Assembly: GCA_963555705.1 (NCBI GenBank)
Contig: OY743190.1
Span: 33,834,929 to 33,898,928, forward strand
DNA length: 64,000 nt
Source of the DNA: Ligustrum vulgare
Lineage: Eukaryota > Streptophyta > Magnoliopsida > Lamiales > Oleaceae
Reading direction: 5' to 3'
The notes under the pieces: model-generated
Databases searched by the model: none
What the model was told of the DNA's origin: nothing
The model's input: only the letters and a program-made list of their open reading frames with translations
Position numbers and translations under genes: made by a program
Shown here: one piece after another, positions 31,565 through 45,000 of the stretch
Numbering within the stretch: the stretch's first letter is position 1
Layout: every line of letters starts with the position of its first letter

Positions 31565-33311
31565 CAACCCATTGCCCATATGGCCCAACATAACAATCAA
31601 TCTGACTCGACCCGCTCGAGCAACTATGTAATTTTATTTATTTATTTATTGTAAATGAGGATTGTTGTAAACGTGATTCATACCCTTAACTTGAGCAATG
31701 AAAGCGCAACCAAATCAATGGAACAATTGAATTCTTATATATTTTTGATTCAGATAATATATATTAGTAAAATGAACGAAATTTATATAAGTACAACATT
31801 TCAAAAATGTGATTATCAAAAGTTATTAAATATGTGAAAAATAATTTAAAAAACAATATTTTTAACTAAAATTGAAACACCAATGAAAAATTTTGCTGCT
31901 TGTTGCTAATTACTGTTGGTAAAAATAAACTTAACATTAAACACATAAATTTTGTTGATAAAATGACATCATCTATACCAACAGAATAACCTTGATAATT
32001 ATCGTTGATAATACATTCACTCAATATTAGACAGACATTTCGTTAGTGAAATATTATTGTCTATATAAATGGAAACGCATAATTTCCTAAAGCAAGCATC
32101 ATTAGGCACCAAATTTTGGTTGTTGAGACACTATTAACATTTCAAAGAAGTAGTCCTTGAAAATTATCAATCAACGCAATCATCTGTTGGTAACTTGTCT
32201 TTGGTGAAATGCTTTATTTATTTTATTTTATTTTTTGTATTGCATTTTTGCCAACTGAATGGCCGTTACTAATAACCATTGGTAGAGAACGAATATGCCT
32301 GGACATTTTAACTAGAATCGAACCTCCCAATCCGAAATCAGATGTTCTGGTTCGATTCCAAAAAATATATATATTAGGGACGGGAATTGAAAATCGAAAG
32401 TCAATTGAGTTCAAGAAAGTTATTGGTTCTTGAAATAGAACCATAGATACTCGAATGGAACCTATTTTTATATAGTTTTTTATTTTTTACAATTTATACA
32501 CTGAGTAAAAAAATACATAACTTAAAAATCTAATTTAGGTAGTAATTTTTCTAAAAATCTTGACTAACACCAAAAAATTAATACTTGATCTTACTCTTTT
32601 ACCTCTCGTCTCACATTAGAATGTTGCATTTCATGGTTAGTTTAATAATATTTGCAATTTGAGCTTTCTATGAATCAAAAGTTCAAGATTGAGTTGTAAT
32701 TTAAGTTGATGAATTGAAGTTTTCATTTTTTATAATTCAGATTTTTATTTTCTTGCATTGTTTACAAACTTGAGTATTTTCTTAATTTTTTTTATAATGC
32801 GTTACACTTAAATTTGAATACTCATAGTTTGGATTGTAGTGCACCTTTTTTGTTTTCATTGTTCTCTATTTAAAATATAATTAGTCTCCACTATTGAGTC
32901 AAGTAATTGAGTTTCTTAGCTTAATTTTCTCCGTTGCACAAATATTGTCGAGTAGTAATGTGTTTGGTATACGTATCGAAAATACTTACATGAAAATATT
33001 TATTTAATGTGTATATAAAGATAATATTATTGATAGAACCAAACCTAAATCGGAACCAAATGTTCGTCTTTGGGTTTGGTTCCAATAATTACAAAGACCC
33101 GAATGATTCCTATTTTGAAATTTTCGAAGTATAATAAGTGGTTCTGGTATTGAAATATCTGGACCGACCCACTCGACTCACAGGCCTAAGAACGAATATC
33201 ATTAGGCATAAAATTTAGTTTGATAAAAATCCATCCACATTAAAAACTGAATATCCATTACTAATTTGTGTTGATAAAAAGTAATCATTTTCATCCAACA
33301 TGAAAATAACA
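31565..33311. other. AT-rich spacer, old repeat debris
   Basis: No gene seen. Between 31900 and 32190 are motifs GTTGATAATA, ACCAACAGAAT and GTTGGTAA like those left of the large CACTA. At 32310-32460 and 33030-33180 a GGTTCGATTCC/GAACCAAA-rich segment occurs in two diverged versions, suggesting decayed repeats. Confidence 0.45.
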
Positions 33312-34387
33312 TATTTTGATCCAACTACATCTAAAGGGGGTGAATAGGTGTACAATACGGAATTATGAGCTAATTCAAATGTAGATGAATAATCAATCAA
33401 TTAAATAAAATATCAGTCAATGTAAGGCAATAAATAAATTTGTAAAGTAGATAATACCAAGAATTAGTAACGAAGCCCTTTGAAGAACTCTTCATAAAGA
33501 TAAAAAAAACCTACAAGTAAATGTGCTAGTAAAATCTAGTAGAAAATAATAACTTACAGTTATTTGTGACACAACAAAATCTTAGCAGACTCTAACACCA
33601 TAACCTGTAAATCACAGAAGAACTCTTTGATTGTAACTCCAGCATTATCTGAAACTTCTGGATTATCACTCCCCTCTGCCTGAATCACCAAGAACGAACA
33701 TCGTTCTTCTTCAATTGAAATTTCAACTACCTCTCTCCAACTCCAAAACTCGAAGGCTTATTGGTAAAGGATTTTGGGCTTGGTGTTTTATGATTGACAA
33801 TCTTGAATAATCAATAAAAATTTGGGATTGATCTTTAGAATCAAAGACAGATCAAGAGATGTATGTGATGTTCTCTTAATTAATAATAATGATCGACCAC
33901 ATAGAATAAACGGAATAGGGTTTGTGTATGTATAATATGAAGTGTTTACAATCATATGAGATTGTAAAAATGCTGGAAACCGCGAAATATGGATTTCCCA
34001 CATGACAAGCCACTTGAGTGCCCATAGAGTGCAATTCAAGCCCCCTAAAACTGCTAAACATGCTCAAGCAGTAATCTTGCAGCCAGCGAGCGATCATTAG
34101 AATTTTGATCATAACTTTCCCCTCGATGTCCAACTGAGGTGATTCAAAATGCGTTAGAATACTAATTCAAAGGGATACAATTCTTCTAGATGTAGAAAAT
34201 TCCAAATTCGAACACTTGCTATACGAAAATTGGGTCTATACCTGCAGCTATGAATCTGAAACATAATTGAACACAACTTTGATCATTTTAGGCCCAAATA
34301 CTCAACTATAATACTTTTAACTCTAATATTGAATTTATAAATGAGTCATATTGTTCTTGGGGTTGCCAATTATATCAAAACCTAACA
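33312..34387 (-). repeat. Remnant copia-type LTR
   Basis: The right end is clear on the minus strand: purine tract CCAAATGGGAGAT (34388-34400) followed by TGTTAGGTTTTGATATAATT, the standard layout of a Ty1/copia 3' LTR. The other end is near 33312, where CTAAAGGGGGTGAATAGG resembles a motif common close to copia LTR ends. No partner LTR or coding region is present to the right, so the element is truncated. Confidence 0.5.
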
Positions 34388-36392
34388 ATCTCCCATTTGG
34401 TATTACGTGACAAAACATTATAATAATAAAATAATTGCAAAAGACCAATCCTAACATCTATCACATAAAAACCCAATATTGTATCTAAACTACTTGACAA
34501 CTTGTTTCTGCAGATTAACTCAACAACTACCAAGTGTAAATGTAAGCGATACCATATGAAAACAAATGAGATAAATGTAATAAATATTAACTTGCAACAT
34601 CATACTGAGATATTAACACTGTATCAAAAAACTAACTAAAAGCATAATAGTAGTATACTCCAGATAGATTTGCTAAAATAAAGTGTCAAATTGTAAAAAA
34701 ATAAGTAGAAAATATTTCCAAAGAACTAACTATCTATCTAACTCATATATTAATAATCACTCTTCTTCTCCCCCAATAAAATACTATTTTATTTTTCATG
34801 AATTTTAAATATGACATTAAAAAGTGAAATGACATAAATAATTATTTGCTTACTTATACATGCATAATATATAAACAATGGCATCTTCTCACACAACATA
34901 TTTTAAACATATTTGGCTATAAAAGAGCATTTTCAATACATTACGTGGATTGCGAATGAGTTATTAATTTTAAATTTAAAAAATGCCATATAATTAAAAT
35001 TGTTTAAATATAGAAGGAACCATTTGAGAATAAAATTTAAACTTCTCCGTCTATTTATTTACGTTCTCTAGAAATTCATCTATTTTATTACCACGTCAAC
35101 CACAATTTATGAACTGTATTGGAGATGCTCTAAGTTATCCATGTGTAAAAAATATTAATCATTTGTTGTAAGCAGGACTCAAAACTTTAAATCAATGTGA
35201 AATGATATACAAAGAATCACTAGTAAATGAATATTTTCCTCAAATTACGAAGTCAAACTCAGTGCTTCTAGGACCTTCGAAGAACTCAAAAAGTTTTATT
35301 GCAACTTTTTCTTTCTCCTCCATGAACGTGAACATATAAAATTTTCCTATCTTATGTTCATAATTTTCTCCATTAAGCTTACTGATTCCAAGTTAGTTGA
35401 CCATAGGGCATCTAGTTTTGAAGACCATAACATGCTTAATTACTCGAGTCAAATAGGTTCTGAAGAGAAGTATAAGATGTATTTCACTTTTTTTTTTTGA
35501 CATATAAATAATTATTTTCCAGCATAATACTTTCCTTGGGGCGAATATGCAGAATGTAGGTTAACTAATTTAAAGATCGTTCCATATTCAAAGTCAACTC
35601 ACAACACCAATGATCGTCATCCTAAACCTTACACGCACAGTCAAGACTCACTTACAAGAGTTTAACGTGTGTAGTGCAGAAGATACATGAAATAACATAT
35701 ATCAAGTACTTCAAACAAGTTCTAAACAAAGTTAATGGAAATTTTATTCATTATTCATAAGTTCTACTAGTATTTGATAACAAATTACCATTTCCAATAA
35801 TATCACTTAGAAATGCCCAAATAGAAAAGAAAAAAAAAAGAAAAAAAAAAAATAGCCTAAACATTCATAGTCCATTTTTTCATCTTCTTCCTATAGGAGC
35901 CACGCTACTGGTTGTTTCGGGCAAATCGCTCGCTAACGGTTTGCCATTTTCATTTTTTTCAATGGAGCTAGCTACCACGATGACGCTAATTGGCCACGTA
36001 CTGGATATGCCAGTGATTTACATAGTAACACACGCATACAGTATAAAGTCAAAAAATAAAGTTAAGGAATTTTTTTATCCAATTTCCCTATCATCTGAAT
36101 GAGTGAGAAGTCTTCCTTTACATGATTATAATGTCAGGACAAACTTTTAAACTCAAAACACACTTTCATCATGCCTGTAATGCATCCTACTTTGCTGTTA
36201 TAAGTAGCGCATATATTGAAGATATATTAAGGACATGAAATGGATAAATGAAAAATCTTCAAATTGGAGCAAATGATCAGGGTTATATATCCATTCAAGT
36301 TTCAAAGAATCAATTTCCCATACATGTACAACTTTGCTTTGCAAGACAGTAAATAAAACTCAATGATGAATTATATCAAGTTTTTAAAATAC

Positions 36393-36480
36393 TGAATCTC
36401 AACCATCCATTTTAGTCAAGCCTACAATATTTAACTATTCAAATAATTTTAAACCACACATTTTTCAAAAAATCACAAAA
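36393..36480 (+). repeat. Dispersed repeat, copy 1
   Basis: Shares TCTCAACCATCCATTTTAGT and following CAAGCCTACAATATTTA with copies at 41638, 42938 and (inverted) 48096. Confidence 0.7.
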
Positions 36481-37059
36481 ACTTACCACAAACTGGAGGC
36501 CAAACAAGGGTTGAGGGGCATTTCAATATACCACAATATATTAATCAATTTAGACATGCCTAACAAGAAGAGAACATACACAAAAATTATTATTTACAAG
36601 AAACTACAAAAACAACAAAGAGTTCACATAAACTGCTAATACATTAATTATCCCGCATTAAAATTGATCATTCTTAATTTTATACTTCTTAAATGTAGCC
36701 CTGGAGATCCCTATTAATATATCATCAAATTCATAAGATTTCATATCACAGATTTCTCAATTATCAAAGATGAATCACTAGGAAGATATTCATTGGGTTC
36801 AAGTTGCTTTAAAAATTCTTGTATTTTAAGCCCAGTTCTAATTGCATTTTTATTTCTGTGAACATAAATAAAATATAAAATTCTTCATAATAACATCTAA
36901 CAAAATAAGATATAACATGTTGTTTTATCATTACTATAATTCCCATTTTAACATATAACAAGTTGTCTACCCGTGCGATGCACGAAATATATAATTTTTA
37001 AATTATAATTTTGATAATATCTTGATTCAATCATATCAAATAAAAAATATAATTTCAAT

Positions 37060-37662
37060 AAAATTTCACTACAAAATGTTATTGAATTTGAAACTTTTAA
37101 AAAGATAATACTATTCAAAATAAAAAACGCTACATGTACACTAAGTATACGGCGCCACTCAAAATTTGACACTCATTTAAATGTTTTATATAAAAAATTT
37201 CCTTATTTTTTAAACATGTCAATTTTTGTCAAAATGATGAAATGATTAAGCCTCCGTTTGGTAATAATGCTTGGTTTATAAACTTGTTTATTTATGATTT
37301 TGAGGTAAAAAGTAATTGCTAAAAATTGAAAAAAGAAAATATGTGTGGTTAAAAAGTTGATAGAAAATAATTAATTATTTTTGTAACATGTGTATTGAAG
37401 AGCCTACTCATTTATTGACATATTAGGAAGTAAAATTTCAATAATTTTATTTATTTATTTTCAAAATATATTAATTCAATTTTTTTATTTCTAACTTAAC
37501 AAATTTATAAAGCATTTATTTATTTATTTTAAATATATTAATCCAAATTCTTCATTTTCAATGTAACAAATTTACATAGATATGATATGACATTTATTTA
37601 TATTCAAATATATTAATCCAATTTTTTCATTTCCTACAAAATACATGTTATTGAATTTGAAA

Positions 37663-37703
<41 letters not shown>

Positions 37704-38420
37704 AATCAAAATAAAAAAATCTGCATGTACACTCAGTGTACCGCGCCACTCAAAGTTTAACACTTAATTAAATTTTTTATATAAAATTTCTTTTGACTTT
37801 TATTTACGTTCTTTTCTAAAAATTTGTCCACCTTAACACCTATTTTCCTTTTAATATGTTATAATTTTTAATTAACTTTATTTTTTTAATATGTTGTTTA
37901 CATATATTTTATTCGAAATCCAATATATTAATTAATATATTTTATTTTTTCTTATTTTTTAAACATACTAATTTGTGTCAAAATGGTGAAATGATTAAAT
38001 TTTTTAACAATTTATCTTTGGTGGTAAAAAGTTAATAAGAAATAATTAATTATTTTTGTAATATGTTTACTGAAGAACCTATTTATTTATTGACATATTT
38101 CAAAATATATTGATTCAAAATTTTCATTTCTAACTTAACAAATTTATACAACATGTATTTATTTATTTTCAAATATATTAATCCAAAATTTTCATTTTCA
38201 ATATAACACATTTACATTGATATGACATTTATTTATGTTCAAATATATTAATGTAATTTTTTCATTTCCTACATAACACATTTACATAGATATCACATTT
38301 ATTTATGTTCAAATATATTAATCCAATTTTTTCATTTCTTACATAATATATTTACATAGATATCACATTATTTATATTAAAATATATTAATCTAATTTTT
38401 TCATTTCAATGTAACTCATT
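37060..38420. repeat. Direct segmental duplication ending in a ~65-bp minisatellite
   Basis: The block with GTTATTGAATTTGAAACTTT, then CATGTACACTNAGTNTAC and CGCCACTCAAA, occurs at about 37070-37170 and again at about 37645-37765. Both are followed by TTAAACATNNNAATTTNTGTC and a GATGAAATGATTAA motif. From about 38090 units of CATTTATTTATGTTCAAATATATTAATCC-type sequence repeat every 60-70 bp (about five units, also seen at 37500-37630). Confidence 0.75.
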
Positions 38421-39917
38421 TACACATGGTACATTTATTACAATTCTTATACTAAATATGTAATAAATAATAAAATTTGAGTATAATAATTTCAAGTTTG
38501 TTTTAATTAATCCAACTTTTTTTTTTTGCCAAACTTATTGAATTATAAGTGGCTTTATAATGAGAAAAAAAATATAATATTCTAAAATGGAAATTAAATA
38601 ATCTAAGTGCTTGGAAATATTAGAAAATGGAAGTTTTAATAATAAAAGTCTTGCTTATGGTTACATAAATGAATTAGTACAGTAAAATTCGATTGCTTAT
38701 ATAAATAAATAACTTAGCAGCTAAAGAGGCCTTGAGGCTTTCCAAACCAATGACTTCTACGTACTGTATGTCTGTATGACTATATAATTTAATTAGACTG
38801 TTAAATAAGCTATTATATTACTGTCACAACCTCATTCTCTGACATATTTAATACTCTGAATTTATTAAAAATGTGAATTGAGTTTGTACATGTATTTTTT
38901 AGGAAAAATTGAACATGTGAATTAATATATTGGAACGTGGTTTTTTTGAAGTTTATGAAAATGAATTAGTTAACTTGAATACTGCAATCAGTAAAAACAT
39001 GATAGGTAGACTTATAAAATTGTATACATTAAATTAGAAATATAGAAATATCATTAACATGTCGAATAAGACAATTATGAGTGACAGTCAAGTACGTTAT
39101 TTGTCATGAATTGAAAAGTTGTTTTGATCGCCCATGTCAAGCAATTGTAATAAAGTTCTTTCAAATTTCTAGATAATGCATCGTCGATCAATTTTACTCT
39201 TAGGAGCCGTAGAAACCAAGTGTCGGACAAACCAATGACATTGAGTAAGGCCATCATCAGAGGTTTCGATCTCAATCACATTAATATCCTCGAAAACCTA
39301 ATAAGCCTTTCTATTGAGCATAGCGTGTATATTTTTCAAAAAATAAAAAAATAATAAAAAAAGGAAAAAAGAACGATAAAGTTGTTAACAAAATTAACCT
39401 TCTATGACTTTATTTTTCAAATGTTTAGAAATTATGTGACACTCATATCATATGCAGGGATATCAAAAATCAAAAGGAAGTTCACGTAATCAGCACTAGA
39501 TTTTAAAAATATTCACAAAATAGAATCCTATATATCAGTAATATTTCCTATTGTAATTCGCATATTTCTTAGTGAATGCTTGTGTGCAGAAGATTGTGAA
39601 ATATTAATTAATTTAATAAGGGAATTTCATGCAATTAAAACAAATGGATAACGTTAGAAAGCAAAATAAGGAGAAAATCGTGACCACGTATGATATATCA
39701 TTAATGCTCATATCCACTGTATTTAAATTTTTACAAGTTGAACATTTTGTTTGAAAATATTTTTACCATGTCATTTATCTTAATTAGCCAAACATAAAAA
39801 CTGAATGCATATATCAAATTATGTGTAACCAGTTAATAAATTCTGATACAAATGAGAAATTTGAATTTTATGCAGAAAACCAAGTGATTGTAAAATTATA
39901 CACTATTTTATAAAGAA

Positions 39918-39962
<45 letters not shown>

Positions 39963-40143
39963 TACAGTCCCATTAGGACAATTCTGTACGCACACGTGAT
40001 ATAATCATCCATTCGAATGATTGCAAGATTTTTAAATCACTCAAATCACGATATTTCTAACATCGATGAACCCGACTCACTCTGCTTCTCTCTCTTTTTT
40101 ACTCAATTAACATTCGAAGTGTTATGATTTGAGTGTTCGATCG

Positions 40144-40151
40144 TAAATGTA
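40144..40151 (+). promoter_or_regulatory. L1-box candidate upstream of the homeodomain gene
   Basis: TAAATGTA matches the L1-box consensus TAAATGYA, the site bound by ATML1/PDF2-class HD-ZIP IV proteins in epidermis-specific promoters. It lies about 150 bp before a possible leader start (around 40290-40320), so autoregulation, as known for the Arabidopsis genes, is plausible. Confidence 0.55.
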
Positions 40152-40289
40152 TGCATATCCGGATGTCAAGTCAAACGAAATGGGGAAAAAAAATTTAAAT
40201 TAATTTGATTACAGTGAAAAATGAGCTGTTGAGCTACACCCACAAATCTATATATATACGTATCTATGCATAGAGGAAATTAAACATCA

Positions 40290-40692
40290 TATACCAACCC
40301 CATAGCCTTTTCTCTCATCAGCAATAAACACCCATAAATGCTATCGACTCCTCTCAATAGGCTCTGCAATAACTCCTCCACTGCCACATCTTCTCTACTC
40401 TTTCCATCTTCCATCTTCGTCTACTCCCACCACCCGCTCTCTTTTAATTTTATCTGCCTTTTTTTTGCCCTTTCCCTTTCATTTCCATGTCCTCACTATT
40501 CTTCTTAAATTCTATTCACAAGAAAGGCACTCTTAGCAATAAACCTCAGAACCACTCTTCAGAGTACAAATCAAATTCTGCCTTTTTATCAACCCTTTGA
40601 CCTTAAACCAGATCTGACCTACTTTGCTTGTCTCTAACCCTAAAACCTGAATAGGGTTTTCTAGGGTTTCTATCAACTTTCAAGTTTCAAGA

Positions 40693-40777
<85 letters not shown>

Positions 40778-40901
40778 TGTATATATGTTGTACAGTTTGT
40801 TTATTCTAACTTCAGTTCTGTAAAGCCATGGTATTCACCTAGCCGAAGCAATTAAGTTTAATTTCTGTGATTAATTTGGCAATCTACTAATGTTTTATCC
40901 G

Positions 40902-40972
<71 letters not shown>

Positions 40973-42096
40973 TATATATATATATTATTTTATTTTATTT
41001 TATTTCTGCAGAGAGAGAAAACTCCAAGGAAAAATTCGTGGGCGTTAAATAGAAATGCCAGATTGTTATCTTTGGCAAAGTCAAAGGCTTCACACTAACC
41101 AAAATTAATGGGCATGTAAGGACAGATGAAAAAAAAAAGTCTTGTTTAAAAAGTCACTAATCAAAATTAAGTACTAATTTTAAGTCTGTTGTTGTTACAT
41201 GTAACCATCCCATTTGTTTTGTTCAGACACTGCCACAAATCTATTACCCTCAACGCACTGCCTTCTAAAAACAAAACTAGAACCAAAAAGCTAAACCCAA
41301 TTTTAGAGGGATGAAGATAGAGAGACAGAGAAGTTTCTAGGGTTTCTTGGTGAAGATGTGCAGCTTCAAGGGCATACGAGAAGATCTCATGGCATGAATT
41401 TCTCAGGATTTTGCAAACCTGAAGTTACTGTGAATGTAAGAACTCAAGATACATACATTGAATTACTCTCGTCATTTTATACATTATTTTTTCTTAGGAT
41501 TTATACAGAATTCTGATGAACAGTACTGGATTCTGACAATAGTTTCATTGTCAAGTCAAGTGTGTTTGGTATCAAGAGTCAAACCATTTCAGATCTCAGC
41601 CCCTATTTGAGCCCCCATATAAATAAAAATTTTTAAACAATCAATCTCAATCATTCATTTTAGTCAAGCACACAATATTTCACTTTTTAAATAAATTTTA
41701 ACCACAGATTTTTTCAAAAAATACTATTCAAAACAACCTTATTTATCAAATAATGGGGCTAAAAAACTAGGGCATAAAAGTAATTCCAGCGAAATCATTC
41801 TCGATATAAACGTTAAAGAACTTTTTCACACTTTACACACACACACTCTCTCTCTCTCTCTCTCTCTCTCTCAAAGGTCACAAGATCGGAGCCTTAATAA
41901 CATTCTTTATTACTTTCAGATTTCCATATGGGTTTTTCTTTTTTCTTGATGTATAGGTTCGCTCATGTCCATAGTTTTTAAACTATGAACTGTCAAAGAT
42001 TTAGTTAATACTGATTTAATGTATGCTTGGTTTAATTCTTTTGGTCTTCTTCTTGCAGCTGATTGCAACTTTTTAAGTTTGTAACTTAAAAACATC
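40290..42096 (+). other. 5' UTR region of the HD-ZIP IV gene with two introns
   Basis: The pyrimidine-rich leader runs from about 40290 to 40695, ending at a donor (GAGAA then GTAAGT). The first intron 40696-41011 holds (TC)n at 40701-40759, (CA)n and (AT)n at 40903-40985 and ends TTTCTGCAG. A second leader exon (41012-41435) has several ATGs and short upstream ORFs and ends at GAAT/GTAAG. The next intron ends TTCTTGCAG at 42058. Skipping the middle exon (40695 to 42059) would give a leader with few or no upstream ATGs. Leader introns are typical of this gene class. Confidence 0.6.
41638..41733 (+). repeat. Dispersed repeat, copy 2 (in leader intron)
   Basis: TCTCAATCATTCATTTTAGT followed by CAAGCACACAATATTTCAC; member of the four-copy family, lying in the second leader intron. 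Confidence 0.7.
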
Positions 42097-45000
42097 ATGA
42101 TGTTTCAGCCAAACATGTTTGATAGCCACCATTCCTTGCTGGATATGAGCCATAAAACACCGGAAAATGAGATGGACCTTATTAGGGATGATGAATTCGA
42201 GAGCAAATCGGTGACTGATATCATGGAAGCCCCTTCTGGTGATGATGGAGATCCAAATCAACGCCCCAAAAAGAAACGCTATCATCGCCACACCCAGCAT
42301 CAAATCACAGAAATGGAAGCGTAAGCCAAGTGCCTGGGAAAATTAAATAATTAGGAGGGTCGTTTATGGATATATTTGATGAATTCATTCCATTATTTTC
42401 ATGAACTATTCTAATTTACAGGTTTTTTAAGGAATGCCCTCATCCGGATGATAAACAAAGGAAAGAGCTTGGACGTCAATTAGGGTTAGAGCCTTTACAA
42501 GTTAAATTTTGGTTCCAAAACAAGCGCACTCAGATGAAGGTAAAGTGTTTGTCTATTCTAAGGCTTAATTTTTATCTCTCTACTGGCTGTACATTAATAA
42601 ATATATATGGGAATTTTAACTCCGTTAGATTTAATACTTTCAGTCTCAGCATGAGCGCCATGAGAACACACAGCTGAGGAATGAAAACGACAAGCTTCGT
42701 GCAGAAAACATAAGGTATAAAGAAGCTCTTAGCAATGCTGCTTGTCCCAACTGTGGAGGAGCAGCTGCTATTGGCGAGATGTCATTCGATGAACAGCATT
42801 TGAGGATAGAGAATGCTCGCTTAAGGGAAGAGGTAACAAGACTGCATTTTAATACGCCCCTCCTTGGTACAAATTAAAATCTAGATTTTAATTTAAGAGT
42901 TTGTTTGCTCTACAAAGAATTTTTATCAAAAATTTTCAAGCTCAATCTCAATCATTCATCATTAGTCAAGCCCACAATTTTTTACTTTTCAAACCAATCT
43001 AAACAACACATCTATAAAAAAACACAAAAAAATCAAAAACTTTCCATGTACCAAACGGTTTCTAAGTCAAAGTCAACAATTAATTTCAATCATAGATTTC
43101 ATGAGACCTACAATTTTTCAACCACACATGCGTATCCATTTTCCAGATTGATAGGATATCTGGAATTGCTGCAAAGTATGTTGGAAAACCTATGCTTTCA
43201 TATGCACATATATCTCCTGGATCATCTCGTTCACTTGATCTTGGACCGGGAAATTTTGGGCCTCAGACAGGCTTGGCTGGTGAGATATATGGTGCAGCTG
43301 ATCTTCTTAGGTCAGTCTCCGCGCCAACTGATGCTAACAAGCCCATGATCATTGAGTTGGCTGTTGCTGCAATGGAGGAATTGATCCGAATTGCCCAAAC
43401 CGGAGAGCCTTTATGGATACCTAGTACGGACAATTCTGCCGAGACTTTGAGTGAAGAGGAATATGTCAGGACTTTCCCTCGTGGGATTGGGCCGAAGCCC
43501 TTGGGATTGAAATCTGAGGCATCTCGAGAGTCTGTTGTTGTGATAATGAATCACATCAGCCTGGTTGAGATTCTGATGGATGTGGTAGGATTTATTGTAC
43601 CCATATTTGGACATCAGCAATTCAAATAAATTTTATATTCCGTTTTTATCAGAACTTTTGGTTTCATTGTGCTTTCAGAATCAATGGACAAGCGTGTTCT
43701 CCAGCATTGTCTCAAGAGCAATGACTGTTGAAGTTTTATCAACTGGAGTAGCAGGAAACTATAATGGAGCTTTACAAGTGGTATGCATAGAAATCAATTA
43801 TCTTGAAGATTGCAATTTTTCACTGTATAAGAATGGACATTTCTTAGAAAATCCTATAAACTGTTAATCCTAATGCTATTGTAGATGACTGCTGAGTTCC
43901 AGGTTCCTTCACCATTGGTTCCAACTCGCGAAAACTATTTTGCAAGATACTGCAAACAACATGGTGAAGGGACTTGGGCTGTGGTTGATGTTTCTTTGGA
44001 CAACCTAAGAGATACCTGTATATCCCGCTGTAGACGAAGGCCATCTGGTTGTTTGATCCAGGAATTGCCAAATGGTTACTCAAAGGTACAACAAAATCTT
44101 ATGTTAGTACTTCTATTTAAATAAATAAAGGCCAATAATACATTGCTAGTTGAGATTATGTTCATATTTATCCGCAGGTTACATGGGTGGAACATGTTGA
44201 GGTAGATGATAGATCTGTTCACAGCATCTATAAACCACTTGTCAATTCCGGTCTTGCGTTTGGGGCAAGGCGCTGGGTGGCGACGTTGGATAGGCAATGT
44301 GAACGTCTTGCAAGTGTAATGGCCAATAACATTTCAGCAGGAGATGTTGGGGGTACACTGACAGATACAATTTTTACTTGAACTAAAATATCAGATGACA
44401 TGGTTTGTTTTGCCTGTGCTAATTTGTGTATATTCTGGTGCAGTGATATCATCTCCAGAAGGCAGAAAGAGTATGTTGAAGCTGGCAGAAAGAATGGTAA
44501 TGAGCTTCTGCACCGGTGTCGGTGCTTCTACTGCACACACATGGACAACAATGTCAGGAAGTGGAGCTGATGATGTTAGGGTTATGACCAGAAAGAGTGT
44601 GGATGATCCAGGCAGGCCTCCTGGTATTGTGCTAAGTGCTGCTACTTCATTTTGGCTCCCGATTCCACCGAAAAGAGTTTTCGACTTTCTACGTGATGAG
44701 AATTCAAGAAATGAGGTATGAAACATATTTTGAATCCAAAAATTTATTTGGCTTAAGTCAATCTTTGATCTCAAATTAATTAAGCAACTACAGTGATCAG
44801 ATGAAACACCAAAAATAAGTGGATTCTTATGAGTGTATGACAAAAGTATATTTACTTTTTACATTTTCAACAGCTTAGTGGTTACAATGATTCTTGAAGA
44901 AATGAATTTACCTACAACATATTACTCACACATAATACTATATTACAATTACAGTGGGATATTCTTTCAAATGGAGGCCTTGTTCAAGAAATGGCACATA

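Larger units (their letters stand above)
34401..40140. other. AT-rich intergenic spacer upstream of the homeodomain gene
   Basis: No protein-like ORF. Contains poly-A tracts (35825-35852, 37670-37700), a CCCGTGCGATGCACG short inverted repeat at 36971-36985, the duplicated AT-rich block at 37060-38420, a GTTTGGTAATAATGCTTGG repeat-family motif at 37256 and a (TTA)n microsatellite at about 39921-39961. Confidence 0.6.
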
